From contig DCPZ01000053.1 in NCBI GenBank assembly GCA_002323795.1, positions 1-23,018 on the forward strand: a stretch of 23,018 nucleotides of DNA. Reading direction: 5' to 3'. Shown here piece after piece: positions 15,978 through 23,018 of this stretch. Below the pieces are notes generated by a model that was given only the letters and a program-made list of their open reading frames with translations, was not told the origin of the DNA and did not search any database. The DNA comes from Flavobacteriales bacterium UBA1531 (GTDB lineage: Bacteria > Bacteroidota > Bacteroidia > Flavobacteriales_D > Sanyastnellaceae). The position numbers and the translations under genes are program-made. Every line of letters begins with the position of its first letter. Within the stretch, counting starts at the first letter, position 1.

Positions 15978-16883
15978 TTAACCGGGATTAAAGGTCATTA
16001 CTGCTTTCAAAGCCGCTATCACATCGCCAGCCGCAATCAACTTTTGCGCATGTTCATGAATGGCCTTCTCCAGAGCTGCACCGTCGTCTTCAAACTCCAT
16101 GAAAAGGTCGGACAACTCCAGTAATTTAAAGTCATTCACATCTGTCTCATCCGGAAGCGCCTCGGCCGATCCCAATTGAGCCAATTCATTGCCTGTAAGC
16201 ACAGCACTTTGGCGCACTTCCACAGGCAGAGCGTCCACACCAATTCCCGGCGCCGCCAAGGGTTTGGGCACATCAAATAAGGCACCTCCTGAAGCCCGCA
16301 CGTATGAATTTCCACCGCAACGACCGACCAGATCAAGTAAATCTGGAACCGGCTGTCCTGAATCATTCAGGACATCATGGCGAAAGTGCATTCGCTTGAT
16401 TTCGCAGATCACCAATTGACCCGCACCTCCCTCATCACCCAAAGAATCGACTCGGAGGACATCGCATTCCAATTGAACCGGACTTTCAGCAACACGCATG
16501 GGGCGAACGAGATCTGAAGCCAAAGAGGTCAATCCCGCCTTTTCAAACTCACTCACGCCTTCTGGGAAATCACCACTTGCAAGAGAACATGCGTGAACCA
16601 TCGCATAATCGACCAGATTAATTACCACCTCGGGAACTTTCAACACATTTTCAAGGGTATGCTTGGTCGTATTGCCCCTCATTCGCCGGGCCGGACTAAA
16701 GACCACGACGGGTGGCTTTGCCGAAAAAACATTGAAGTAGCTGAAGGGTGCGAGGTTGTTTCTGCCTTCTTGATCGACTGTGCTCGCAAACGCAATGGGT
16801 CGAGGAGCTATTCCACCTAACAACTTTCCATGCAAGTCGCGGCCTTCGAGTAACGCCGGATCAAATGAATGGAATCCATTCAT
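15978..16883 (-). CDS. Flavin reductase-like domain protein (FMN-binding split-barrel)
   Basis: 301 residues. Residues about 18-190 match the flavin reductase-like/DIM6-NTAB family: 'LGGIAPRPIAFASTVDQEGRNNLAPFSYFN' near the N-terminus and 'NTTKHTLEN...PEVVINLV' after it. Such proteins bind FMN or FAD and reduce it with NAD(P)H or act as flavin-dependent oxidoreductases. The C-terminal 110 residues, Glu/Leu-rich, are an extension common in Bacteroidota members. The start overlaps the purE stop by four bases (ATGA), so it is translationally coupled to purE. The physiological partner is unknown. Confidence 0.85.
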   Translation of the reverse strand: MNGFHSFDPALLEGRDLHGKLLGGIAPRPIAFASTVDQEGRNNLAPFSYFNVFSAKPPVVVFSPARRMRGNTTKHTLENVLKVPEVVINLVDYAMVHACSLASGDFPEGVSEFEKAGLTSLASDLVRPMRVAESPVQLECDVLRVDSLGDEGGAGQLVICEIKRMHFRHDVLNDSGQPVPDLLDLVGRCGGNSYVRASGGALFDVPKPLAAPGIGVDALPVEVRQSAVLTGNELAQLGSAEALPDETDVNDFKLLELSDLFMEFEDDGAALEKAIHEHAQKLIAAGDVIAALKAVMTFNPG

Positions 16884-17401
16884 TTTGAGATGCGGTGATT
16901 TTCCACAGCATCAATGGACGCCATTACCTTTTCTTTCAAATTTGCCTTGAATGTATTCAGGCGTTCAGCGACTTCTGGTTGGGACGTGGCCACAATCTGT
17001 GCCGCAAGAATTCCCGCGTTTTTTCCTCCGTCCAGCGCTACTGTGGCAACTGGCACACCCGAAGGCATTTGCAAAATACTCAGTACCGAGTCCCATCCAT
17101 CGATGGAGTTGCTGCTATGAATCGGCACTCCAATGACCGGAAGTGTTGTCAATGAGGCAGTCATACCTGGCAAGTGCGCTGCACCTCCAGCACCAGCGAC
17201 GATGACTTTGATTCCTCGGTCAGCAGCCGCTTTCGCGTGCTCTACCATACGCTCTGGTGTGCGATGTGCGGAAACAACGGTCATCTCATAAGTAACATTT
17301 AGCTCAGAAAGCACAGCCGCAGCTTGCTCCATCACCGGCAGGTCGCTTGAAGATCCCATGATAATACTAACGTGCGGTTGATGTGAAAGCTTCATGTTCA
17401 T
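16880..17401 (-). CDS. purE: N5-carboxyaminoimidazole ribonucleotide mutase PurE
   Basis: 173 residues, class I PurE. It converts N5-CAIR to CAIR in de novo purine synthesis in the cytosol. Visible: 'IIMGSSSDLPVM' (13-24), 'VVSAHRTPERM' with catalytic H46, 'AGAGGAAHLPGM' (69-80) and 'VPIHSSNSIDGWDSVLSILQMP'. The start overlaps the stop of the bifunctional nuclease gene by four bases and its own stop overlaps the flavin reductase start by four bases, so it sits in a tightly coupled trio. purK is not next to it. An internal ATG at residue 3 is the alternative start. Confidence 0.97.
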   Translation of the reverse strand: MNMKLSHQPHVSIIMGSSSDLPVMEQAAAVLSELNVTYEMTVVSAHRTPERMVEHAKAAADRGIKVIVAGAGGAAHLPGMTASLTTLPVIGVPIHSSNSIDGWDSVLSILQMPSGVPVATVALDGGKNAGILAAQIVATSQPEVAERLNTFKANLKEKVMASIDAVENHRISK

Positions 17402-17979
17402 TCGTTTTCCTTTCTTTGTTCTATCTCATCTCGCAGGCGAGATGCTCGCTCATAATCTTCTCGCGCAATGGCTTTCAATAAATCCTTTTCCAGCAACTCG
17501 AGACTTTTTTGTTTGCGTTTTGGCTTCTGAACCTTGGACACTTCACTCTCTTCGCTCGACTCTACAATTTCGTTTTCTCCAATTCCTGCCATTTTCAGCA
17601 CCTCTTCGGCACAGTAAACCGGACATCCAAACCGGTAGGCCAATGCAACCGCATCACTGGGGCGACAGTCAATCTCCTTTACTTTTTCTCCTCCTTCACA
17701 CAAAAGCTTAGCAAAGAAAACACCCTCTACCATGTTGTAGATGATCACCTCATTCACATGTATATCGTAAGTCTCAAGGGTTGTTTTGAAAAGATCGTGC
17801 GTCAGCGGTCGAGAGGCCTTCATTTTCTCAATTTCGATGGCAATGGCTTGAGCCTCCGCACCACCAATGACAATTGGCAACTTTCTGCTTCCGTTGATTT
17901 CTCCGAGCACCATAGCGTAAGCTCCGGAGGAGGAACCGCTCAGGGTAATGTCGGAAATTTCCATTTCTACTTTCGGCAT
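17398..17979 (-). CDS. Bifunctional nuclease (DUF151) with C-terminal UVR motif
   Basis: 193 residues. Residues 1-133 are the DUF151/BFN domain, with 'LPIVIGGAEAQAIAIEIE' (34-51) and 'CRPSDAVALAYRFGCPVY' (105-122). After a charged linker, residues 160-190 form a UVR motif ('LEKDLLKAIAREDYERASRLRDEIEQ'), the helical hairpin that links UvrB and UvrC. This BFN-UVR fusion is common in Bacteroidota. Relatives have reported nuclease activity, but the role in bacteria is not well defined. It lies 44 bases after etfA and overlaps purE by four bases. Confidence 0.92.
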   Translation of the reverse strand: MPKVEMEISDITLSGSSSGAYAMVLGEINGSRKLPIVIGGAEAQAIAIEIEKMKASRPLTHDLFKTTLETYDIHVNEVIIYNMVEGVFFAKLLCEGGEKVKEIDCRPSDAVALAYRFGCPVYCAEEVLKMAGIGENEIVESSEESEVSKVQKPKRKQKSLELLEKDLLKAIAREDYERASRLRDEIEQRKENE

Positions 17980-18023
17980 GCGATGGAAAAGATTGGATGC
18001 GAAGTTAAGTCGTCGTTTGGCAT

Positions 18024-18968
18024 TTAGTTATTCAGCGCATTGGCTGCGGCTGTCAGCTTCGGCAAGACCTCAAAAGCATCTCCCACAATCCCATAGTCCG
18101 CTGCCTTGAAAAAGGGCGCCTCGGGATCAGTGTTAATTACGACAATGGTTTTTGATTGATTGACCCCGGCCAAATGCTGGATAGCACCTGAAATTCCCGC
18201 TGCGATGTAAAGATTTGGACGGATTGTGATACCCGTTTGACCAACATGCTCGTGATGTGGTCTCCATCCAATGTCAGAAACAGGACGAGAACATGCCGTA
18301 GTTGCTCCGAGTGCATGGGCCAAATCCTCAACGATGCCCCAATTATCCGGCCCCTTCAGTCCACGCCCGGCGCTCACAACCAATTCGGCTTCTGGCAGCG
18401 GAACTTGGCCATCAGCACTCGCTGAGTCAAAACCGGTCACCTTTTCGCGTACTCCTCCTACTTCTGCAGCAAATGATTCAACAGGAGCCTCTGCTTCAGT
18501 TGACTTGATGCCAAATGCATTCGGCGTTACGGTATAAACCGATACCGATGTGTTGACCGCAACGTCTGCCATTGCCTTACCCGAAAACACATTCTTTCGG
18601 ACCGTACCATTGGAGGGCAATTCGGTAACACCTGCCACCAATCCTGCCTGCAGTCGCACTGCTACTCGGGGCGCAACCGCCCGACCAAAATGATCATGAG
18701 AGGCAACCACAGCAGTGGCTCCTTCCTGCTCAGCTGCAGCCGCAGCCAACTTTGCCCACTGACCGCTATCGGTGTAGGCCTCCGAACAGTGCAAAACCTT
18801 ATTAATTCCTGTCGCACCAATGCCACCATCACCGATCATTTCACCGGCAACAAGAGCCACTGATGAAATTCCCTTCGCTGCAGCGCAGTCTGCGGCATAG
18901 CTTGCAGCCTCGAGCCCGCTCTTGGTTGGAGCTCCATTTTTGGTTGAGATAATTGCTAAAACTGACAT
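18024..18968 (-). CDS. etfA: Electron transfer flavoprotein alpha subunit
   Basis: 314 residues. With EtfB it forms the soluble FAD (and AMP) dimer that takes electrons from acyl-CoA and other dehydrogenases and hands them to ETF-quinone oxidoreductase. The C-terminal FAD domain is clear: 'SAGRGLKGPDNW' (199-210), 'HVGQTGITIRPNLYIAAGIS' (241-260), 'GAIQHLAGVNQSKTIVVIN' (261-279) and 'DYGIVGD' (291-297). Three bases separate it from etfB, so the pair is co-transcribed. Full length. Confidence 0.97.
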   Translation of the reverse strand: MSVLAIISTKNGAPTKSGLEAASYAADCAAAKGISSVALVAGEMIGDGGIGATGINKVLHCSEAYTDSGQWAKLAAAAAEQEGATAVVASHDHFGRAVAPRVAVRLQAGLVAGVTELPSNGTVRKNVFSGKAMADVAVNTSVSVYTVTPNAFGIKSTEAEAPVESFAAEVGGVREKVTGFDSASADGQVPLPEAELVVSAGRGLKGPDNWGIVEDLAHALGATTACSRPVSDIGWRPHHEHVGQTGITIRPNLYIAAGISGAIQHLAGVNQSKTIVVINTDPEAPFFKAADYGIVGDAFEVLPKLTAAANALNN

Positions 18969-18971
18969 GGC

Positions 18972-19709
18972 TTATATGGCTTTTGCCTCCTCGCGAAGGA
19001 GACGGATAAGTTCTTCTGGACGATCAGCATCGATCATTTTGCAAGCGCCTTTTTCTGGTGGCAGTGTGAATTTACTCACCGCAGTCGAAGCGGCGGCCGA
19101 AGCTTCTAAAACATTCAAAGGCTTTGACCTCGCTGACATGATTCCACGCATGTTTGGAATTCGCTGCTCTGCCATTCCTTTTGCTGCACTGACCACGAAG
19201 GGCATCGAGACTTCAATTGATTCTTCGCCTCCACCGACTTCGCGGTTCATTTTCGCGACAGAGCCCTCCACTTCTAGATGGGTTGCCAAGGCTACAAAGG
19301 GAAGATCTAACATTTCTGCTACCATAGCGGGGACTACTGACCCGTTGTGGTCAATGGTCTCTTTACCGCACAAAATGACATCAAAAGATTCCGAGCTGGC
19401 GTGGTCTGAGATCAAACGCGCGACTTGCATTGAATCCTCTGGATTGGCATTGATTCTAATGGCATCATCAGCGCCAATGGCAAGGGCTTTGCGAATGATT
19501 GGATCACACTCTGCGCCTCCGACGGTCAATGTCGTCACACTTCCACCATGTTTTTCCTTCAACTCGATGGCTCGAACAAGCGCATACCATTCGTCATAAG
19601 GATTCACTATGTATTGCACTCCGCTGGAATCAAAAGACTTGTCGCCATCCGTAAAAGCGATGCGGCTCGTCGTATCGGGTGCTTGACTAATGCAAACGAG
19701 TATTTTCAT
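18972..19709 (-). CDS. etfB: Electron transfer flavoprotein beta subunit
   Basis: 245 residues. It is the partner of EtfA and carries the AMP-binding core. Features: 'MKILVCISQAPDT' at the start, 'NPYDEWYALVRAIELKE' (36-52), 'LTVGGAE...IRKALAIGADDAIRI' and 'ILCGKETIDHNGSVVPAMVAEML' (111-133), the family signature. First gene of the long minus-strand run to 14239. A TACCTTTG box lies four bases upstream of the start, so the transcript is probably leaderless. Confidence 0.96.
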   Translation of the reverse strand: MKILVCISQAPDTTSRIAFTDGDKSFDSSGVQYIVNPYDEWYALVRAIELKEKHGGSVTTLTVGGAECDPIIRKALAIGADDAIRINANPEDSMQVARLISDHASSESFDVILCGKETIDHNGSVVPAMVAEMLDLPFVALATHLEVEGSVAKMNREVGGGEESIEVSMPFVVSAAKGMAEQRIPNMRGIMSARSKPLNVLEASAAASTAVSKFTLPPEKGACKMIDADRPEELIRLLREEAKAI

Positions 19710-19713
19710 GTGC

Positions 19714-19721
19714 CAAAGGTA
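19714..19721 (-). promoter_or_regulatory. -7-type box upstream of etfB
   Basis: TACCTTTG on the minus strand is a full match to TAnnTTTG and ends four bases before ATG 19709. The closest TTTG is 13 bases upstream, which is short. The box therefore stands out, but the -33 assignment is uncertain. Confidence 0.45.
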
Positions 19722-19854
19722 GGAACTACTCGACCAAAAGCGTTAGGCTCACTCCGCTTATATGACAGCCTAGGGGCCAACCAAAACCACTCCTACCAAA
19801 TGGCCACCAAGACAGCTGTAAACAGCAATAATATTGGTTGCAATAAATTCGATT

Positions 19855-19883
19855 TTTGTTGATTTATTTGTTGCTTATCTTTG
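19855..19883 (+). promoter_or_regulatory. Bacteroidota-type promoter of pdhB
   Basis: TTTG (19855-19858), a 17-base gap, then TATCTTTG (19876-19883), a full -7 match. It ends 13 bases before ATG 19897. It lies in the AT-rich half of the 187-base divergent etfB/pdhB spacer. Confidence 0.7.
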
Positions 19884-19896
19884 CCGACCAATTTGA

Positions 19897-20889
19897 ATGC
19901 AGAAGATTATGCGTGAAGTGCAATTTAGAGAAGCCGTTTGCGAAGCCATGAGCGAAGAGATGCGCCGTGACTCAAGCGTGTTTTTGTTGGGCGAGGAAGT
20001 TGCAGAATACAATGGTGCATACAAAGCGTCAAAAGGAATGTTAGAGGAGTTCGGGCCTGAACGGGTCATCGACACTCCGATTGCAGAACTTGGTTTCGCC
20101 GGGATTGCAGTTGGAGCTGCAATGAATGGCCTCCGACCAATTGTCGAGTTTATGACTTGGAATTTTGCCATTCTTGCTGCCGATCAAATCATCAATCACG
20201 CAGCAAAAATGTTGCAAATGAGTGGCGGACAATACAACGTTCCCATCGTTTTCCGTGGCCCAAACGGCACAGCCGGTCAATTGGCGGCAACACACAGCCA
20301 GTCCTTCGAATCGATGTATGCCTCTATTCCAGGATTGAAAGTAGTCACGCCTTTCACGCCGTATGAAGCAAAAGGACTTTTGAAGTCAGCCATCCGCGAT
20401 AATGATCCTGTATTGATCATGGAAAGCGAAAAAATGTACGGTGACAAAGGCATGATCCCGGAAGGTGAATTTTTAGTACCGATCGGAAAAGCCAACATTC
20501 GGCGCAAAGGAGATGCCGTCACAATTGTATCCTTCGGGAAAATACTAAAGACCGTGCACGAAGCTGCCGATCAGCTGGAAAAAGAGGGCATCGAAGTCGA
20601 AATCATTGACTTGGTAACCATTCGCCCGCTTGATCTGGATACGATCGTTGAAAGCATTAAGAAGACCAACCGATTGGTCATCGTGGAGGAAAGTTTTCCT
20701 GTGGCAAGCATTAGCAGTGAAGTAGCATACCGCGTTCAGCGCAACGCATTTGACTTCCTGGATGCGCCGATCGTGCGTCTGTGCCAAACAGACACCCCTT
20801 TCGCTTTTTCTCCACCGCTCATTGAAGAGGCTTTGCCACAAGTAAAGGACATCATGGAAGCCGTGAAGAGCGTAGCATACGTAGCGTAA
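19897..20889 (+). CDS. pdhB: Pyruvate dehydrogenase E1 component, beta subunit
   Basis: 330 residues. With an E1 alpha subunit (not in this window) it forms the thiamine diphosphate-dependent E1 of the pyruvate dehydrogenase complex. Seen: 'REVQFREAVCEAMSEEM' at the start, 'DTPIAELGFAGIAVGAA' (59-75) with E64 contacting the cofactor, 'FRGPNGTAGQLAATHSQSFE' (119-138), and the C-terminal transketolase domain 'VTIVSFGK...IEVEIIDLVTIRPLD'. It could in principle be the beta subunit of a branched-chain 2-oxo acid dehydrogenase, but the sequence reads as PdhB. Met5 is an alternative start. A clear promoter precedes it; hppA follows after 67 bases. Confidence 0.93.
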   Translation: MQKIMREVQFREAVCEAMSEEMRRDSSVFLLGEEVAEYNGAYKASKGMLEEFGPERVIDTPIAELGFAGIAVGAAMNGLRPIVEFMTWNFAILAADQIINHAAKMLQMSGGQYNVPIVFRGPNGTAGQLAATHSQSFESMYASIPGLKVVTPFTPYEAKGLLKSAIRDNDPVLIMESEKMYGDKGMIPEGEFLVPIGKANIRRKGDAVTIVSFGKILKTVHEAADQLEKEGIEVEIIDLVTIRPLDLDTIVESIKKTNRLVIVEESFPVASISSEVAYRVQRNAFDFLDAPIVRLCQTDTPFAFSPPLIEEALPQVKDIMEAVKSVAYVA

Positions 20890-20956
20890 AGAAGTCATTT
20901 GAAGCAAACAACCCTGAATCAACCGCATCAAACTAGGATGCAATACAACAATTAAC

Positions 20957-23018
20957 ATGGATACAATCCTGCTTTATTCGGTACCAGTAATCGCCATTTT
21001 GGGATTGCTCATCATGGCCATCCAAGGCGCATGGGTACGCAAACAAGACGCTGGTGAAGCAAAAATGGCTGAGATAGCTCAGCACATTCACGAAGGTGCA
21101 CTTGCATTCCTCAACGCAGAATACCGCATACTCGCCATTTTCGTGGTGGTTGCCGGCGCTCTACTCGGTTTTGTCTCTTCCATCGTGGAGACGACCGAAA
21201 TTTACATCGTCGCTGCCTTTGTCATCGGCGCTGTATTCTCAGCCCTAGCTGGCAACATCGGCATGCGCATCGCAACACAAGCGAACGTTCGCACAACTCA
21301 AGCTGCTCGAACTGGCATTGCACACGCATTGAAAGTGAGCTTCACGGGAGGTACAGTCATGGGACTAGGTGTAGCGGGATTGGCTGTTTTCGGCTTGAGC
21401 ATGCTTTTCATTTTGTTGTTCCAAATGAAAAGCGGAGGAACTTGGGCCGGTGTCGAATCCATGACAATTGTTCTGGAATCGCTCGCTGGCTTCTCGCTCG
21501 GTGCAGAGTCGATTGCACTTTTCGCTCGAGTAGGCGGCGGAATTTATACGAAAGCAGCCGACGTGGGTGCAGACCTCGTTGGTAAGGTGGAAGCCGGCAT
21601 TCCTGAGGATGACCCCCGAAACCCTGCTACGATTGCCGACAACGTAGGCGATAACGTAGGTGATGTGGCCGGAATGGGTGCTGACCTCTTCGGGTCATAT
21701 GTAGCAACCGTGCTTGCTGCCATGGTGCTTGGAAATTATGTCATCAATGACATGGGCGGAAACATCACCGATGACTTTGGAGGCATTTCAACCATTCTAT
21801 TGCCCTTGATCATCTCTGCCCTTGGCATCATCTTTTCTGTTTTGGGAACCTTGTTCATCCGCGTCAATGACGGAGCCAAGGAACCTGAAGTACAACGTGC
21901 CTTGAACATTGGAAATTGGAGCAGTATCATCATGACCGCGGTAGCTTGCTACTTCCTGATTGATTGGATGCTTCCAAGTGAGATGAGCATGGAATTCTTC
22001 GGAGAGGGATTGCGCACTTTCAGCTCAATCAATGTGTTTTATGCAGTATTGATTGGTTTGACTGTCGGAGGTGCAATCTCATACATGACCGAATACTATA
22101 CCGGTCTCGGTAAGAAGCCAATTCTAGATATCGTTCAGAAATCAGCAACTGGAGCTGCGACCAATATCATTGCAGGTCTTGCAACAGGTATGATCTCAAC
22201 ATTTGGTCCAATCTTACTCTTTGCTGCTGCGATTTTCGGAGCCTATGAATTTTCTGGTTTCTATGGTGTTGCCATTGCAGCATGTGCCATGATGGCTACG
22301 ACTGCGATGCAATTGGCCATCGACGCCTTTGGCCCCATCGCTGACAACGCAGGTGGAATCGCCGAAATGAGCGAGTTGCCAGACGAAGTCCGTGAGCGTA
22401 CAGACATTCTCGACTCTGTAGGAAACACAACCGCAGCGATTGGAAAAGGATTTGCCATTGCATCTGCGGCGTTGACGGCCTTGGCTTTGTTCGCTGCCTT
22501 TGTAGAATTCACTGGAATCGATGGCATCAATATATTCAAGGCCAACGTTCTTGCCGCTTTGTTTGTTGGAGCGATGATTCCTGTTGTTTTCTCAGCATTG
22601 GCTATGAACTCAGTTGGAAAAGCAGCCATGGAAATGGTCAAAGAAGTGCGACGCCAATTCAAAGAAATTCCAGGAATTTTAGAGGGAACAGGCAAACCAG
22701 AATACAGCAAGTGCGTCGATATCTCAACACAGGCTGCCTTGCGAGAAATGATGCTCCCAGGAGCTCTGACGATCATTTTCCCGCTGGTCATAGGTTTGTT
22801 GCCACTCGCCTTTGGAGTCGATGGTCAGTATGCTGCCGAAACACTTGGCGGTTACATGGCAGGAGTGACTGTAAGCGGTGTATTGTGGGCAATCTTCCAG
22901 AACAACGCAGGTGGCGCTTGGGACAATGCCAAGAAGTCGTTTGAAGCAGGAGTTGAAATCGACGGTGAGATGACCTTCAAAGGATCAGATGCCCATAAAG
23001 CTGCTGTTACAGGTGATA
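20957..23018 (+). CDS. hppA: Membrane-bound ion-pumping pyrophosphatase, 3'-partial
   Basis: 687 codons are visible from ATG 20957; the frame is still open at the window edge, so the last part is missing. It is a multi-span inner-membrane protein that couples PPi hydrolysis to export of H+ and/or Na+. The PPi-site signature is 'DVGADLVGKVE' (202-212), followed by 'EDDPRNPATIADNVGDNVGD', the Mg-binding Asp cluster. At 489-497 it reads 'GNTTAAIGK'. The Ala after TT, in place of Lys ('GNTTKA'), is the mark of the K+-dependent subclass, which includes Na+-pumping and some H+-pumping members. Which ion is moved cannot be settled by eye. It has the same orientation as pdhB; no promoter or terminator is seen in the 67-base gap. 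Confidence 0.95.
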   Translation, partial: MDTILLYSVPVIAILGLLIMAIQGAWVRKQDAGEAKMAEIAQHIHEGALAFLNAEYRILAIFVVVAGALLGFVSSIVETTEIYIVAAFVIGAVFSALAGNIGMRIATQANVRTTQAARTGIAHALKVSFTGGTVMGLGVAGLAVFGLSMLFILLFQMKSGGTWAGVESMTIVLESLAGFSLGAESIALFARVGGGIYTKAADVGADLVGKVEAGIPEDDPRNPATIADNVGDNVGDVAGMGADLFGSYVATVLAAMVLGNYVINDMGGNITDDFGGISTILLPLIISALGIIFSVLGTLFIRVNDGAKEPEVQRALNIGNWSSIIMTAVACYFLIDWMLPSEMSMEFFGEGLRTFSSINVFYAVLIGLTVGGAISYMTEYYTGLGKKPILDIVQKSATGAATNIIAGLATGMISTFGPILLFAAAIFGAYEFSGFYGVAIAACAMMATTAMQLAIDAFGPIADNAGGIAEMSELPDEVRERTDILDSVGNTTAAIGKGFAIASAALTALALFAAFVEFTGIDGINIFKANVLAALFVGAMIPVVFSALAMNSVGKAAMEMVKEVRRQFKEIPGILEGTGKPEYSKCVDISTQAALREMMLPGALTIIFPLVIGLLPLAFGVDGQYAAETLGGYMAGVTVSGVLWAIFQNNAGGAWDNAKKSFEAGVEIDGEMTFKGSDAHKAAVTGD

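Noticed and set aside
17400..17510. UVR motif as a second uvrB/uvrC fragment
   Set aside because: It is the normal C-terminal tail of BFN-type nucleases in Bacteroidota, in an intact gene, and is unrelated to the uvrB stub at 3291.
19713..19803. Inverted repeat GGTAGGA (19718-19724) / TCCTACC (19791-19797) in the etfB-pdhB spacer as an operator
   Set aside because: Only 7 bp match exactly over a 66-base gap, and one arm overlaps the etfB -7 box, so chance is a sufficient explanation.

Overview
The window looks like chromosomal DNA of a Bacteroidota member, most likely in or near Flavobacteriales. Three things point there. First, lineage-typical families are present: a DUF3078 outer-membrane protein, a DUF3127 protein, a DUF151 bifunctional nuclease with a UVR tail, a small 25-residue-repeat protein and an Asp/Cys-rich Ca-binding surface protein with the 'GCTDxxACNYNxxAT' motif. 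Second, promoter-like sites follow the Bacteroidota TTG...TAnnTTTG pattern. Third, Shine-Dalgarno sites are generally absent. I cannot fix the genus. No rRNA, tRNA, CRISPR array, insertion sequence or prophage is visible.

Layout. (1) 1-3400 is the only accessory-looking part. It holds the 3' part of a very large Asp/Cys-rich repeat protein, ended by an in-frame TAG exactly where an earlier copy of the same repeat has a Glu codon. A hairpin terminator follows, and then an orphan N-terminal stub of uvrB (about 25 codons) that runs into the 3' end of an opposing cold-shock gene. This is either a real rearrangement scar or an assembly join. (2) 3394-8031, minus strand: cold-shock-domain protein (probably CTG start), a small secreted protein, a secreted GH13 amylase/cyclomaltodextrinase-like enzyme, and a class-3-type aldehyde dehydrogenase. 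(3) 8101-12145, plus strand: a small methyltransferase, a cytochrome c/PQQ sugar-dehydrogenase-like fusion, a DUF3078 outer-membrane protein and fabD, closed by a perfect bidirectional terminator shared with a small coiled-coil gene. (4) 12229-14238: coiled-coil gene and MFS transporter (minus), and a 25-residue-repeat protein (plus) whose promoter overlaps that of the transporter. (5) 14239-19709, minus strand: a co-directional run etfB-etfA-bifunctional nuclease-purE-flavin reductase, then DUF3127-M16 protease with its own promoter-like box. (6) 19897-end, plus strand: pdhB with a good Bacteroidota promoter, then a membrane pyrophosphatase (hppA) cut by the window edge.

Most of the window is core metabolism: electron transfer from acyl-CoA and similar dehydrogenases (etfBA), pyruvate oxidation (pdhB), fatty acid synthesis (fabD), purine synthesis (purE) and pyrophosphate-driven ion pumping (hppA). 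I did not find a convincing undescribed multi-gene system. The observations most worth a second look are the broken surface protein and uvrB stub at the left end, the overlapping divergent promoters near 13.8 kb, the SSB-like tip on the DUF3127 protein and the probable CTG start of the cold-shock protein.
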